Shown piece after piece: positions 27,034-36,590 of a stretch of DNA of 64,000 nucleotides (position 1 is its first letter; each line of letters starts with the position of its first letter). The translations under genes were made by a program, and so were the position numbers. The notes below the pieces were generated by a model. That model did no database searches, was not told the origin of the DNA, and was given only the letters and a program-made list of their open reading frames with translations. This DNA comes from Ignavibacteria bacterium (lineage in GTDB: Bacteria; Bacteroidota; Ignavibacteria; Kapaibacteriales; UBA2268), in NCBI GenBank assembly GCA_016844745.1, contig JAERMQ010000015.1:1-64000 (forward strand), written 5' to 3'.

Positions 27034-28641
27034 ATGAATCGCTTCAAATCCAAGATTTCAACAAAATCTCCTGCTTATAAGGAAAATTATGAAAATTCAC
27101 TCGAAATAGTCAAAGAACTTAAAGATAAGCTCGAAATAGTAAAATTAGGAGGTCCGGAAAAAGCCCGTCAGAGGCATTTGGACAGAAAAAAATTACTCCC
27201 ACGCGACCGCGTTGCCAAACTCTGCGATAAAGATACACCATTTCTCGAGTTATCAGCTTTTGCCGCTTGCGATATGTATGAAGGCGCTGCTCCTGCAGCA
27301 GGTGTAATTACGGGAATAGGCATTGTTAAAGGCAGGGAGTGCATGATTGTCGCAAATGATGCAACAGTCAAGGGCGGCACCTACTATCCGATGACAATCA
27401 AAAAGCATGTTCGCGCACAGGAAATAGCCATTAATAACCGGCTGCCCTGTATATATCTCGTTGATTCCGGTGGAGTATTCCTGCCACATCAGGCGGAGGT
27501 TTTCCCTGATAAAGAACATTTCGGAAGAATTTTTTATAACCAGGCACAGATGTCTGCGATGGCAATACCACAGGTTGCAGTAGTAATGGGTTCCTGTACG
27601 GCAGGCGGCGCTTATGTTCCTGCTATGAGTGACGAAACCGTCATGGTGCGTAATCAAGCAACCATTTTCATTGGCGGTCCGCCATTAGTTAAAGCAGCAA
27701 CCGGAATGGTCGTAACAGATGAAGAACTTGGCGGCGCAGATGTGCATTGTAAAATTTCCGGCGTTTCCGACCACTTAGCTCAAAATGATGAACATGCACT
27801 CGATATTGCACGCAACATAGTGGAGAATTTCGAGAAGAAGAATAAATTTGAATTAGCTCGCCTACAGCCCGAAGAGCCATACTACGACCCAATGGAATTA
27901 TATGGTATCCTGCCGAAAAACGTTAGGATTCCTTTTGATATTCGTGAAGTAATTGCCCGCATCGTGGATGGCAGCCGCTTCCAGGAATTCAAAGAAAATT
28001 ACGGCACAACTTTGATTACCGGATTTGCTCATATCATGGGCTATCCCGTTGGTATTCTGGGAAATAACGGTGTTCTGTTTTCCGAATCGAGTTTGAAGGG
28101 CGCTCATTTCATCGAGCTTTGCACCATCCGGAAAATTCCGTTAATCTTTTTGCAAAATATCACAGGCTTTATGGTTGGCAAGCAATATGAGCATGGGGGC
28201 ATTGCCCGCGATGGAGCTAAACTTGTTCATGCGGTTGCCAATGCCCAGGTACCGCGATTTACCGTCATGGTTGGCGCTTCGAACGGTGCCGGCAATTATG
28301 CAATGTGCGGACGCGGCTATAATCCCCGCCTGCTTTGGATTTTGCCACACGGAAGAATATCGGTGATGGGAGGCGAGCAGGCTGCCGACGTTCTCGCACA
28401 AGTGAAAATCAAGCAATTGGAAGCGGACGGAAACAAGCTGACATATGAAGAAATACAAGCTATACGTGAGCCGATTCTGAAAATGTACGAACATGAGGCA
28501 AGCCCATACTTCTCATCCTCGAGGCTTTGGGATGATGGTATTATTGACCCGTTGGATATGCGCAATGCCTTGGCTATGGGCATTTCAATGTCGCTCAATA
28601 TGCCGATTCCAGAACAGAAGTATGGTGTATTTAGGATGTAA
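27034..28641 (+). CDS. mccB: Acyl-CoA carboxylase carboxyltransferase subunit, methylcrotonyl-CoA carboxylase beta type
   Basis: A 535-residue carboxyltransferase with the N-terminal [32 protein letters not shown] and [42 protein letters not shown] of the methylcrotonyl-CoA/geranyl-CoA group. [39 protein letters not shown] and [15 protein letters not shown] also fit MccB rather than propionyl-CoA carboxylase, and the length agrees. It would carboxylate 3-methylcrotonyl-CoA in leucine breakdown. The biotin carboxylase/carrier subunit is not adjacent, so substrate assignment rests on similarity. The gene is followed by a strong hairpin. Confidence 0.88.
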   Translation: MNRFKSKISTKSPAYKENYENSLEIVKELKDKLEIVKLGGPEKARQRHLDRKKLLPRDRVAKLCDKDTPFLELSAFAACDMYEGAAPAAGVITGIGIVKGRECMIVANDATVKGGTYYPMTIKKHVRAQEIAINNRLPCIYLVDSGGVFLPHQAEVFPDKEHFGRIFYNQAQMSAMAIPQVAVVMGSCTAGGAYVPAMSDETVMVRNQATIFIGGPPLVKAATGMVVTDEELGGADVHCKISGVSDHLAQNDEHALDIARNIVENFEKKNKFELARLQPEEPYYDPMELYGILPKNVRIPFDIREVIARIVDGSRFQEFKENYGTTLITGFAHIMGYPVGILGNNGVLFSESSLKGAHFIELCTIRKIPLIFLQNITGFMVGKQYEHGGIARDGAKLVHAVANAQVPRFTVMVGASNGAGNYAMCGRGYNPRLLWILPHGRISVMGGEQAADVLAQVKIKQLEADGNKLTYEEIQAIREPILKMYEHEASPYFSSSRLWDDGIIDPLDMRNALAMGISMSLNMPIPEQKYGVFRM

Positions 28642-28650
28642 AGGATGAAA

Positions 28651-28707
28651 ATTAAGAACCCCACCCTAACCCTCCCCTTCGGGGAGGGTTAGGGTGGGGT
28701 TCTTAAT
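28651..28707 (+). terminator. Perfect long hairpin with TTCG loop after mccB (R1-like)
   Basis: ATTAAGAACCCCACCCTAACCCTCCCC-TTCG-GGGGAGGGTTAGGGTGGGGTTCTTAAT is a perfect inverted repeat. It starts 9 bp after the mccB stop. It resembles the other R1 repeats and may act as a transcription terminator or mRNA 3'-end protector, although there is no long T-tract. Confidence 0.75.
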
Positions 28708-28888
28708 TTAATTAAAGTGGAAGAATTGTTAATTATGCACAACGTTTTTAAAATATATACATAGATGGGATTTGGAGTTCGTATTGGTTAAAACAAATTC
28801 ATTAATAGTTTTGGTAATATAACTAAAGGGTGTTTTAACTTAATAATTCCCGGAAATATTATTTTTATACAAACCAAAATGTATTGAT

Positions 28889-29782
28889 ATGGCACAAAAT
28901 CACAATCATACTAACGAACAAATAAATTATAACAAAGCATTTGCTTTTGGTATCACTTTAAATGTAATTTATGTTGTTATCGAATGTGTGTTTGGATTGC
29001 TCATAAATTCGATGGCTCTTCTTGCCGACGCCGGACATAATTTAAGCGATGTTTTGGGATTATTACTTGCATGGGGAGCATCTTACCTTGCAAGAACTTC
29101 TATTACAACTAAAAGAACTTACGGACTTAGAAAATCAACAATTCTTGCTGCATTTTTCAATGCCATTATTTTATTGATAGCAGTAGGAGCCATCTCAATT
29201 GAAGCTGTCAGGAAAATAATTTACCCCGAACCGATTCAAGGGACTACAATGATGATTGTTGCCGGTATTGGTGTTGTAATAAATACTCTGACTGCACTAC
29301 TCTTCTTCAAAGGTAAAGAGAACGATATTAATATAAAAGGCGCATTCCTGCACATGGCTGCCGATGCAGGTATTTCGATTGGTGTTGTTTGTACAGGACT
29401 TTTGATAACTTTGACAAACTGGCTGTGGCTTGACCCTGCAATAAGCCTGATAATCGTTCTTGTAATAACAACGGGTACATGGGGACTTTTGAAAGAATCC
29501 TTTATGCTTTCGATGGATGCAGCGCCCTATAAGGTCAATGTTAATCATGTAAGGGAATATTTGAAATCATTGCCATTCGTTAAAGATATACATGATTTGC
29601 ACATTTGGGGAATGAGCACAACTGAAACAGCGCTTACCGCACATTTGGTTGTAGAAAAATTCCCAACGGATAATCAATTGGTTGAAACAATAAATACTAA
29701 GTTAGAACGTGACTTCGGTATTGAGCATCCAACAATCCAGTTTGAGTTAAATTCCGAATCGGATAGTTGCTGCAAGTGCTGA
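28889..29782 (+). CDS. Cation diffusion facilitator (CDF) family transporter, CzcD/ZitB-like
   Basis: A 297-residue protein with six membrane segments. The paired metal-site motifs are ALLADAGHNLSDVLGLL in TM2 (HxxxD) and GAFLHMAADAGISIGVV in TM5 (HxxxD), the Zn/Cd type. The cytoplasmic C-terminal domain (VREYLKSLPFVKDIHDLHIWGMSTTETALTAHLVV) is the CDF dimerisation domain, ending in a CCKC tail that may bind metal. It exports Zn2+ or a similar ion by proton exchange. It is the first gene of a metal-efflux block with the CzcBA genes downstream. Confidence 0.92.
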   Translation: MAQNHNHTNEQINYNKAFAFGITLNVIYVVIECVFGLLINSMALLADAGHNLSDVLGLLLAWGASYLARTSITTKRTYGLRKSTILAAFFNAIILLIAVGAISIEAVRKIIYPEPIQGTTMMIVAGIGVVINTLTALLFFKGKENDINIKGAFLHMAADAGISIGVVCTGLLITLTNWLWLDPAISLIIVLVITTGTWGLLKESFMLSMDAAPYKVNVNHVREYLKSLPFVKDIHDLHIWGMSTTETALTAHLVVEKFPTDNQLVETINTKLERDFGIEHPTIQFELNSESDSCCKC

Positions 29783-29822
29783 TTGTGTATTATGAAAGTA
29801 ATCTATTAAATATAGATTCCAC

Positions 29823-29936
29823 TATAAAAAGTATTTTTAGTGAAAATTACAATCCAAAATCGGAATTTTGGAATGAGATATATCAGGGACTTACTAATTC
29901 CAAAGTTGCACTTTGGAATTCAATTTTTGGTTTTTA
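29823..29936. repeat. Interspersed ~115-bp repeat R4, copy A (inverted relative to copy B)
   Basis: Contains CCAAAATCGGAATTTTGG and TTCCAAAGTTGCACTTTGGAA as internal palindromes with GAGATATATCAGGGACTTACTAA between them. The reverse complement of 37139-37251 matches nearly all of it. The two copies flank the His-rich protein, CzcB, CzcA-CzcC and the kinase-like gene. Confidence 0.88.
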
Positions 29937-29980
29937 GATAGGATTCCTGTTTTTAAAGTTTTTTAGTATTTTTGTAGTTG

Positions 29981-30388
29981 ATGAAAAATAAAATAAAAAT
30001 ATTATTTATTCTTTTGGTTTACATGCTGAATTTTATTCATGATGTTCAATTGCATGAACATCATGAGGAAGCATTATCCGGCTTGGTTAATCATCGTGCA
30101 ATCGAGCATCTTCATGATATTTTTACCGGATGCCATCACTCGGAAAGCGAAAATCAGGAACTACCATTCAAGCATTGTCATCTTCAACAAGCTCATTTTA
30201 ATCTTCAATTAAAAAATTCTCCTACATCATCACTTATTTCCGATATATCTCAAACCTTTGAAACTATTTATTGCTATCAACCACTTGAAAATTATTTAAA
30301 AGAATACATTCCCAAAAATGAAGGTAATAATTATCATCCTTTTATTGGTTTATCACTTTTCTTAAGAGCGCCACCTAAAATATCCTAA
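29981..30388 (+). CDS. Small histidine-rich secreted protein of the metal-efflux operon
   Basis: A 135-residue protein; I choose ATG at 29981 over the preceding TTG. A signal-like segment (IKILFILLVYMLNFIHDVQ) is followed by a His/Cys-rich stretch HEHHEEALSGLVNHRAIEHLHDIFTGCHHSESENQELPFKHCHLQQAHF, which could bind Zn2+ or Cu+ in the periplasm. The C-terminal half has no recognisable motif. It lies 47 bp before the CzcB-like gene, so a periplasmic metal chaperone or sensor role is reasonable but inferred. Short His-rich proteins at this position are common in Bacteroidota efflux operons. Confidence 0.7.
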   Translation: MKNKIKILFILLVYMLNFIHDVQLHEHHEEALSGLVNHRAIEHLHDIFTGCHHSESENQELPFKHCHLQQAHFNLQLKNSPTSSLISDISQTFETIYCYQPLENYLKEYIPKNEGNNYHPFIGLSLFLRAPPKIS

Positions 30389-30435
30389 TTTTCATTTTTC
30401 ATTCAAAATTTTTTTATTAACAAATTAGGATAATT

Positions 30436-31947
30436 ATGTCTAAATTTATCAGTTTAGTTCTGTTCATGTTATTTGTTATAGCATGTTCCAAAGTTACATA
30501 CGATACTCATGACCATTCATCAGAGAAAGCCGGAAAAGCCGGCAACGAACATGATGGAGAAGAAATTGAAAATATAAAATTTACGGTATTTTCATCTCAT
30601 CACGAATTGTTTGCTGAAATGACGCCTCTTATTAAGGAGCAAGCCGGACAATTTACCGTTCATTTCACAAAGATTGCAGACTTCAAGCCTGTTACAAGCG
30701 GCTCACTCAAAATCATTATAAGCGGTACAATTAACGAAACGTTATCTGCCGATTCACTTACAAGAACCGGAATATTCATCATTCCTTTTACTCCGAAGAC
30801 TACCGGTAACGTAGATGTTATCTTCATCTATACTGATGGAACATTGTTCGATTCAATCAAAATTCCAAACCAGCATTGCTATTCCTCATTGGAAGAAGCA
30901 AAAAAAGCACAAAGAACACCTGAAAAAGGAATTACTTTTCTAAAAGAAGAATCATGGAAAATTGATTTTGCTATGAAGCATGTTATACCATCAGATTTTT
31001 CGGAAACAGTCAAAGCAACCGGAAAGTTAATCAATAATCCTGCTGATGAGTTCATTATCACAGCAAATACGTCCGGTGTTGTTGAAATTCTTGATAACTC
31101 TCTAACTCCCGGCAAGAAAGTATCGGCTGGCAGTAGAATGTTCTCTATTAAACCCGGCAGTTTGAGAGAGGACAATATGGAATTGAAATACTCTCAGGCA
31201 AAATCAAATTATGAAAGAACCAAGAAAGAATATGAAAGAGTCTCCGAGTTGTACAAATCAAGGATTTCGTCAGAGAAAGAATATATTGAAGTAAAATCTT
31301 CGTTTGAGAATGCAGAAGCAATTTTTAAGAATTATTCGCAATCCTCGGAAGGCAAAAATATAACGCTAAAATCTCCCAAATCAGGTTATTTGAAAAGACT
31401 TCTCGTTCAGGAGGGACAGTTTGTAGAAGCCGGTACAACACTTGCAATTATGGCTAATAATAATAAATTAATGATTCAGGTAGAATTGCCTGCTAAGGAA
31501 TATTCAAAATTAGGCAAGAACAACAATGCAAATTTTGTCATTGGTAACAAAACAATAAATATCAAAGAACTAAATGGTAAATTTTCAGGTAGTCCGATAA
31601 TATCAGGTTCTTCGGGATTTATAACGCTTTTCCTTCAGTTTGAAAATAAAATCGAATTACTGCCTAATTCTTATATCACTGTTTATTTATTTGGAAATAA
31701 CATCCCAAATTCAATTACAATTCCAAAAGAAGCTTTATGGGAAGACCAGGGGAATTACTTTGTTTTTGTTCAGAAAAATGGTGAATTATTTGAAAAAAGG
31801 GAAATTTCAATTAAAGGATTTGATGGAAATAATTATCTTATCGGTAACGGTTTGAATAATAGAGAAGTCATAGTAACGAAGGGTGCATACAGGGTAATGC
31901 TTGCTTCAAAATCGTCGGAATTACCGGCTAATTCACATGCTCATTAA
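30436..31947 (+). CDS. czcB: Periplasmic adaptor subunit of heavy-metal RND efflux (CzcB/CusB-like)
   Basis: A 503-residue lipoprotein (lipobox LFVIAC, Cys17) with a His-rich start (YDTHDHSSEKAGKAGNEHDGE). Residues about 40-165 are an extra Ig-like metal-binding N-terminal domain seen in some CzcB proteins. Then come the barrel-sandwich hybrid (TANTSGVVEILDNSLTPGKKVSAGSRMFSI), an alpha-hairpin (LKYSQAKSNYERTKKEYERVSELYKSRISSEKEYIEVKSSFENAEA), the second lipoyl half (LKSPKSGYLKRLLVQEGQFVEAGTTLAIMA) and a membrane-proximal domain. It bridges the RND pump and the outer membrane channel. It lies 12 bp before czcA. Confidence 0.9.
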   Translation: MSKFISLVLFMLFVIACSKVTYDTHDHSSEKAGKAGNEHDGEEIENIKFTVFSSHHELFAEMTPLIKEQAGQFTVHFTKIADFKPVTSGSLKIIISGTINETLSADSLTRTGIFIIPFTPKTTGNVDVIFIYTDGTLFDSIKIPNQHCYSSLEEAKKAQRTPEKGITFLKEESWKIDFAMKHVIPSDFSETVKATGKLINNPADEFIITANTSGVVEILDNSLTPGKKVSAGSRMFSIKPGSLREDNMELKYSQAKSNYERTKKEYERVSELYKSRISSEKEYIEVKSSFENAEAIFKNYSQSSEGKNITLKSPKSGYLKRLLVQEGQFVEAGTTLAIMANNNKLMIQVELPAKEYSKLGKNNNANFVIGNKTINIKELNGKFSGSPIISGSSGFITLFLQFENKIELLPNSYITVYLFGNNIPNSITIPKEALWEDQGNYFVFVQKNGELFEKREISIKGFDGNNYLIGNGLNNREVIVTKGAYRVMLASKSSELPANSHAH

Positions 31948-31959
31948 AAGGAAAAAATT

Positions 31960-34900
31960 ATGCTAAATAAAATATTAAATTTTTCTTTGAGCAATAGAAT
32001 TGTTGTTCTTATAACCGGAGTTATTATCATGGTTGTTGGAATATTCGTTGCCAAAGATATGGAAGTAGATATATTTCCCGACCTGAGCGCTCCTACCGTT
32101 GTCGTTATGACCGATGCCAACGGAATGGCTCCGGAAGAAGTAGAGAAAATGGTTACATTCAGGATTGAAACTGCCGTTAATGGCTCGCCTTCTGTCAGGC
32201 GTGTTCGCTCGAACTCAACAATGGGTTTCTCAATTGTTTGGGTTGAATTCGATTGGGGAACCGATATTTTCAAGGCAAGGCAAACCGTAACTGAAAAGTT
32301 AGCCCAGATAGCAGGGAATTTTCCGGAGGGAGTATCGGCTCCTATTCTCGCCCCCCAAACTTCGCTATTGGGTGAAGTTATTATATTTGCAATGACCTCC
32401 GACTCACTTAGTTTGATGGATTTAAGAACATTGGCTGATTGGAACGTCAAACCAAGAATTCTTTCTTTAGGTGGAGTGGCACAAGTTACTGTTATGGGAG
32501 GGGATGAAAAGCAATACCAGATTCAGGCTGATTTGCAAAAAATGAAAAACTTCGGAATTACTTTCGATGAACTTACTCAGGCATGCAAAAGTATCAATGA
32601 AAATTCAAATGGCGGTTTCTTTAATCAATATGGGAACGAGTATATTATTCGTGGCATGACAAGAACCACCCTTACGGAAGAATTTGGGAAAAGTATAATC
32701 AAAATGAACGATGGTTATCCTGTCAGGATAATCGATGTAGCAGATGTACAAATTGCTCCTGCACAGAGAATCAATGATGCCTCGTATAAAACTAAGCCTG
32801 CTATAATATTAACCGTTGTAAAACAACCCGGAATAGGAACCATTGATTTAACAGAAAAAATAGTTAGAAATCTTAATGAATTGAAAAATACACTTCCAAG
32901 TACTATTGAATTCAAAACCGAACCATTTCATCAGGCTAATTTTATTAAAACAGCAATTTCAAATGTTGAAAAGGCTTTGTTAGAAGGCTCGGTTTTTGTA
33001 ATTATAATCCTGTTCATTTTCCTAATGAGTTTCAGGACTACCTTTATATCTTTGATTGCAATACCTCTTTCGCTGTTGACTACAATAATTATTATGAGAT
33101 TACTCAACTTAAACATTAATACGATGAGTTTGGGAGGTATGGCTATTGCAATCGGTTCGTTGGTCGATGATGCTATTATTGATGTAGAAAACGTATTCAA
33201 ACGGCTAAAAGAAAATTATTATAAACCAAAGGAAGATAGAGAGAAACCATTAAAAGTAATTTTTGAAGGTTCAAAGGAAATCCGGGCTTCGATTATCAAT
33301 GCTACTATTATCATTATTGTAGCATTTCTACCCCTATTCTTTCTGGGTGGAGTAGAGGGAAGAATGCTTCAACCTCTTGGTATAGCATTTATTATTTCAC
33401 TTTTTGCTTCCCTTATAGTATCAATTACTATTACTCCTGTCCTGTGCAGTTTCCTGATTTCAAATGATAAGTTATTGGGTAGGCGGGCGGGTGACAATAG
33501 ATTGATTGCTTTCTTGAAGAGAATCTATAAATTTACTTTAACCTTAGCTTTTAATCATAAAAAGAAAATATTGATAACTGTTGGATTGATACTTTTATTA
33601 TCACTTGTTTCTACTCAATATCTCGGCAGGAATTTTCTACCGACATTCAACGAAGGCTCTCTTACAATAGTTGTTGCTTCTACGCCGGGTATTTCTCTCG
33701 AAGAATCAAAAAAAATCGGTAAACAAGTAGAAGATGCTCTTCTTTCTATCCCCGAAGTTGTTTCAACTGCAAGGAAGACAGGCAGGGCAGAATTATCGGA
33801 ACATTCATTCGGTTCGAGTATATCCGAGATTGAAACTCCTTTTGTATTGAAAGACCGTTCGAGGGATGAGTTCCTGAAAGATGTAAGGAAAAAGTTGTCA
33901 ACCATTACGGGAATAGTTTTCAATCTCGGACAGCCGATAAGTCATAGAATTGACCATATTATTTCGGGAGCAAAGACAAGTATAGCAATAAAGCTCTTCG
34001 GTACGGACCTTGAGAAAATGTACAATTTAGCAAATGAAATAAAAAGTAATATTTCAACTATTAATGGTGTAGCAGACCTAAGCGTTGAGCAGATTGTTAC
34101 TGTTCCACAGATACATATCAAGCCAAACAGGGAAATGCTTGCAAGACTTGGTATATCGATGGAAAGATTTAATAGTTTTGTGAATACCGCATTTGCCGGT
34201 CAGGTAGTTGGTAATGTATTTGAAAATGAGAGGTCTTTCGATATTTTTCTCAGGTTGAAGGAAGAATACCGGAATAATCTCGATGCTATCTCCAATGCTA
34301 TGATTTATACATGGAACGGGGAAAAAGTTACCTTTGCACAAGTTGCTGAAATTAAGTCAGATAAAGGGTCAAATGTAATAAACAGGGAAAATGTTAAAAG
34401 AAAAATTGTTATTTCTGCTAATGTTGCCGGTAGGGATGTAAGAAGTGTTGTAATTGACATTAAAAATTCAGTTGCTAAAAGTATCAAATTACCGGAAAAT
34501 TACTTTTTAGAGTATGGCGGGCAATTTGAAAGCGAAGAGAAGGCATCAAAAATAATATTTATGGTATCCATAATTTCATTGCTGATTATTTTCTTCCTGC
34601 TCTATCAGGAATTTAAAAATTACATAACTGCCGGAATTATTTTAATCAATCTGCCTCTGGCTTTAATAGGAGGTATTGCAACCGTATGGATATCATCCGG
34701 CATATTGAGCATACCGTCTCTAATTGGCTTCATAACTTTATTTGGCATAGCTACCAGGAACGGAATATTAATGGTGTCCAGATATAACCGTTTAATTGAT
34801 GAAGGTCAGAATATAAAAGATGCAGTTATTAATGGCTCATTGGATAGGTTAAATCCGGTACTAATGACAGCCTTAACCGCCGCTTTAGCTCTTATCCCAT

Positions 34901-36243
34901 TAGTATTTGCCGGAGACAAACCCGGCAATGAAATTCAAAGTCCGATGGCGGAAGTAATTTTAGGCGGTCTGATTAGTTCTACATTCCTTAATCTTGTGAT
35001 TTTGCCTATTGTGTTTTATATGATAAAAAGCAGGAAAAGAAATATTAACAATGGAGCATGCTCCATTGTTAAATATACTTTGATATTTATACTGTCTTTT
35101 AGTAGTGCAAATGCACAGTCCTACAAAGATGTTTTGAAGCAGATTATCGCCAACAACAAGGAAATAAAAGCTTACAAAGAATATTTGAATAGCATCAATA
35201 TCGAGAGCAGGACAAATAATTTGCCGCTAAATCCAAAAGTTGAGTATTCATTTTTATCAGGCAAAGGAAGCATTGAAGGCAACAAGCAGGAGTTGATAGT
35301 ATCACAGCCGTTTGAATTCCCGACTGTATATTTTTTGAAATCAGACATTGCTTTGTTGAGGAGTTCGGCTAATAAATTTCATTTAAAAGAATTTGAGAAA
35401 AGTATTTTAATCTCCGCGCAAAATTTATTAATAGATTTCATCTACTTAAAGAAGAAAGTCGAGGAATTGACAAAACGGTATGCTTTGGCTGAAACTATGC
35501 TGAAAACCGTCCAAATAAAGTTCGATAAAGGCGATGTTGGTATTTTAGAGTTGAATAAAACAAAATCGGCTCTGTCAATAGCAAATTCCAAACTAAACAT
35601 GGCGAAAATTGAGAAGAACTCAACTCAATCGGAATTGGTGAATATCAATGGAGGAGAACAACTTCAATTTAATATTGCCGATTATTGGCAAATCGAATTT
35701 AGTCCCGATTTTGATTCACTATTCAACAAGTTAAAAGAAGCTGATTACTACAATAAGTCTTTGGAAGAAGAGAAAAGGCTTTACGGCAAGAAACTCAGCC
35801 TTGCAAAATCAGGCTGGCTCCCCGGTTTTGATATTGGCTATCGTCAGGAAACAGAAAGTGATTTCAGTTATAAAGGTGTCCGTCTGCAGATGTCTTTGCC
35901 GCTTTTTGAGAATACGAACAAAGTACCGAAAGCCGAAAGTGAGCTTAATTTATCTGATTTGAAAATTCAATCGTATAATTCAAAATTCTATATAGAAAAG
36001 AAGCGATTACTTGCTCAATCAGTTGAGCTTAAATCTTCATTGAATGAGCAAAGAGGGCTTACAGATTTCAGCCAGCTTGAATTGAACAAAAAGTCTTATG
36101 AACTCGGTCATATATCTCTAACCCAGTTTTATATTGATAATACAATTTATTATGAGATTATTGATTCAATGCTGGAAACAGAAAGAGAATATAATAAAGC
36201 TGTTGTAGAATTATTGGTAGAACTAACTGTTAGTGACCTCTGA
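31960..36243 (+). CDS. czcA-czcC: CzcA-type heavy-metal RND pump fused to a TolC/CzcC-like outer membrane domain
   Basis: A 1427-residue fusion. Residues 1 to about 1030 are a complete HME-RND pump: the N-terminal helix, SGSVFVII-type TM block, GSLVDDAIIDVENVFKRL near 400-420 (TM4 charged residues for proton flow) and ATRNGILMVSRYNRL in the second half. At about 1028-1036 the text INNGACSIVK comes from a perfect 28-bp palindrome. It is followed by YTLIFILSFSSANAQS, which looks exactly like a signal peptide, then a TolC-family region (about 1056-1427: ILISAQNLLIDFIYLKKKVEEL, KGDVGILELNKTKSALSIANSKLN, LQMSLPLFENTNKVPKAESE). Such fusions exist in Bacteroidota. Cleavage at ANAQ would release a separate channel subunit. 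The ion is probably Zn/Co/Cd or Cu, undecided. Confidence 0.93.
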   Translation: MLNKILNFSLSNRIVVLITGVIIMVVGIFVAKDMEVDIFPDLSAPTVVVMTDANGMAPEEVEKMVTFRIETAVNGSPSVRRVRSNSTMGFSIVWVEFDWGTDIFKARQTVTEKLAQIAGNFPEGVSAPILAPQTSLLGEVIIFAMTSDSLSLMDLRTLADWNVKPRILSLGGVAQVTVMGGDEKQYQIQADLQKMKNFGITFDELTQACKSINENSNGGFFNQYGNEYIIRGMTRTTLTEEFGKSIIKMNDGYPVRIIDVADVQIAPAQRINDASYKTKPAIILTVVKQPGIGTIDLTEKIVRNLNELKNTLPSTIEFKTEPFHQANFIKTAISNVEKALLEGSVFVIIILFIFLMSFRTTFISLIAIPLSLLTTIIIMRLLNLNINTMSLGGMAIAIGSLVDDAIIDVENVFKRLKENYYKPKEDREKPLKVIFEGSKEIRASIINATIIIIVAFLPLFFLGGVEGRMLQPLGIAFIISLFASLIVSITITPVLCSFLISNDKLLGRRAGDNRLIAFLKRIYKFTLTLAFNHKKKILITVGLILLLSLVSTQYLGRNFLPTFNEGSLTIVVASTPGISLEESKKIGKQVEDALLSIPEVVSTARKTGRAELSEHSFGSSISEIETPFVLKDRSRDEFLKDVRKKLSTITGIVFNLGQPISHRIDHIISGAKTSIAIKLFGTDLEKMYNLANEIKSNISTINGVADLSVEQIVTVPQIHIKPNREMLARLGISMERFNSFVNTAFAGQVVGNVFENERSFDIFLRLKEEYRNNLDAISNAMIYTWNGEKVTFAQVAEIKSDKGSNVINRENVKRKIVISANVAGRDVRSVVIDIKNSVAKSIKLPENYFLEYGGQFESEEKASKIIFMVSIISLLIIFFLLYQEFKNYITAGIILINLPLALIGGIATVWISSGILSIPSLIGFITLFGIATRNGILMVSRYNRLIDEGQNIKDAVINGSLDRLNPVLMTALTAALALIPLVFAGDKPGNEIQSPMAEVILGGLISSTFLNLVILPIVFYMIKSRKRNINNGACSIVKYTLIFILSFSSANAQSYKDVLKQIIANNKEIKAYKEYLNSINIESRTNNLPLNPKVEYSFLSGKGSIEGNKQELIVSQPFEFPTVYFLKSDIALLRSSANKFHLKEFEKSILISAQNLLIDFIYLKKKVEELTKRYALAETMLKTVQIKFDKGDVGILELNKTKSALSIANSKLNMAKIEKNSTQSELVNINGGEQLQFNIADYWQIEFSPDFDSLFNKLKEADYYNKSLEEEKRLYGKKLSLAKSGWLPGFDIGYRQETESDFSYKGVRLQMSLPLFENTNKVPKAESELNLSDLKIQSYNSKFYIEKKRLLAQSVELKSSLNEQRGLTDFSQLELNKKSYELGHISLTQFYIDNTIYYEIIDSMLETEREYNKAVVELLVELTVSDL
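35045..35072. repeat. Perfect 28-bp palindrome at the CzcA/CzcC junction
   Basis: TTAACAATGGAGCATGCTCCATTGTTAA equals its own reverse complement. It lies exactly between the end of the RND pump (IKSRKRN) and the signal-peptide-like start of the CzcC part, and is read in frame. It could form a cruciform or an mRNA hairpin at the domain boundary. Confidence 0.9.
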
Positions 36244-36265
36244 AAAATTGTCAAATAAATAAAGA

Positions 36266-36350
36266 ATGTCATTCCTGAGAATGCAGGAATCCCCTCCCAG
36301 AGCGGTTCAGGGCATTTCTTCATTCACAGGATGATAATTTTTAGAACTCC
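36266..36350. repeat. R3-type palindromic repeat downstream of czcA-czcC
   Basis: TGTCATTCCTGAGAATGCAGGAATCCCC at the left and TTCACAGGATGATAATTTTTAGAACTCC at the right form a degenerate inverted repeat of the same family as 21222-21293 and 49603-49658. The rest of 36244-36590 is AT-rich without a gene. Confidence 0.75.
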
Positions 36351-36590
36351 CCGAATATTGAAGCGAAAAATAATTTTGAAAATACGGATATAATTATAAG
36401 TATTTGAAGGAAAAAATGTAATTTTGCGTGACTTACAATGCAAAAGAAAAATAAAAAATAGGGTTAAATAATAGCAAGGTAAATCTTTGATACTTTGTAA
36501 TTGCCTTATATCTTAAACCAGAAATTAAATAAAAATACTAAACTTAAAATATGATTAGATATTTTCAACAATTACTTTATTAGAAATAAC

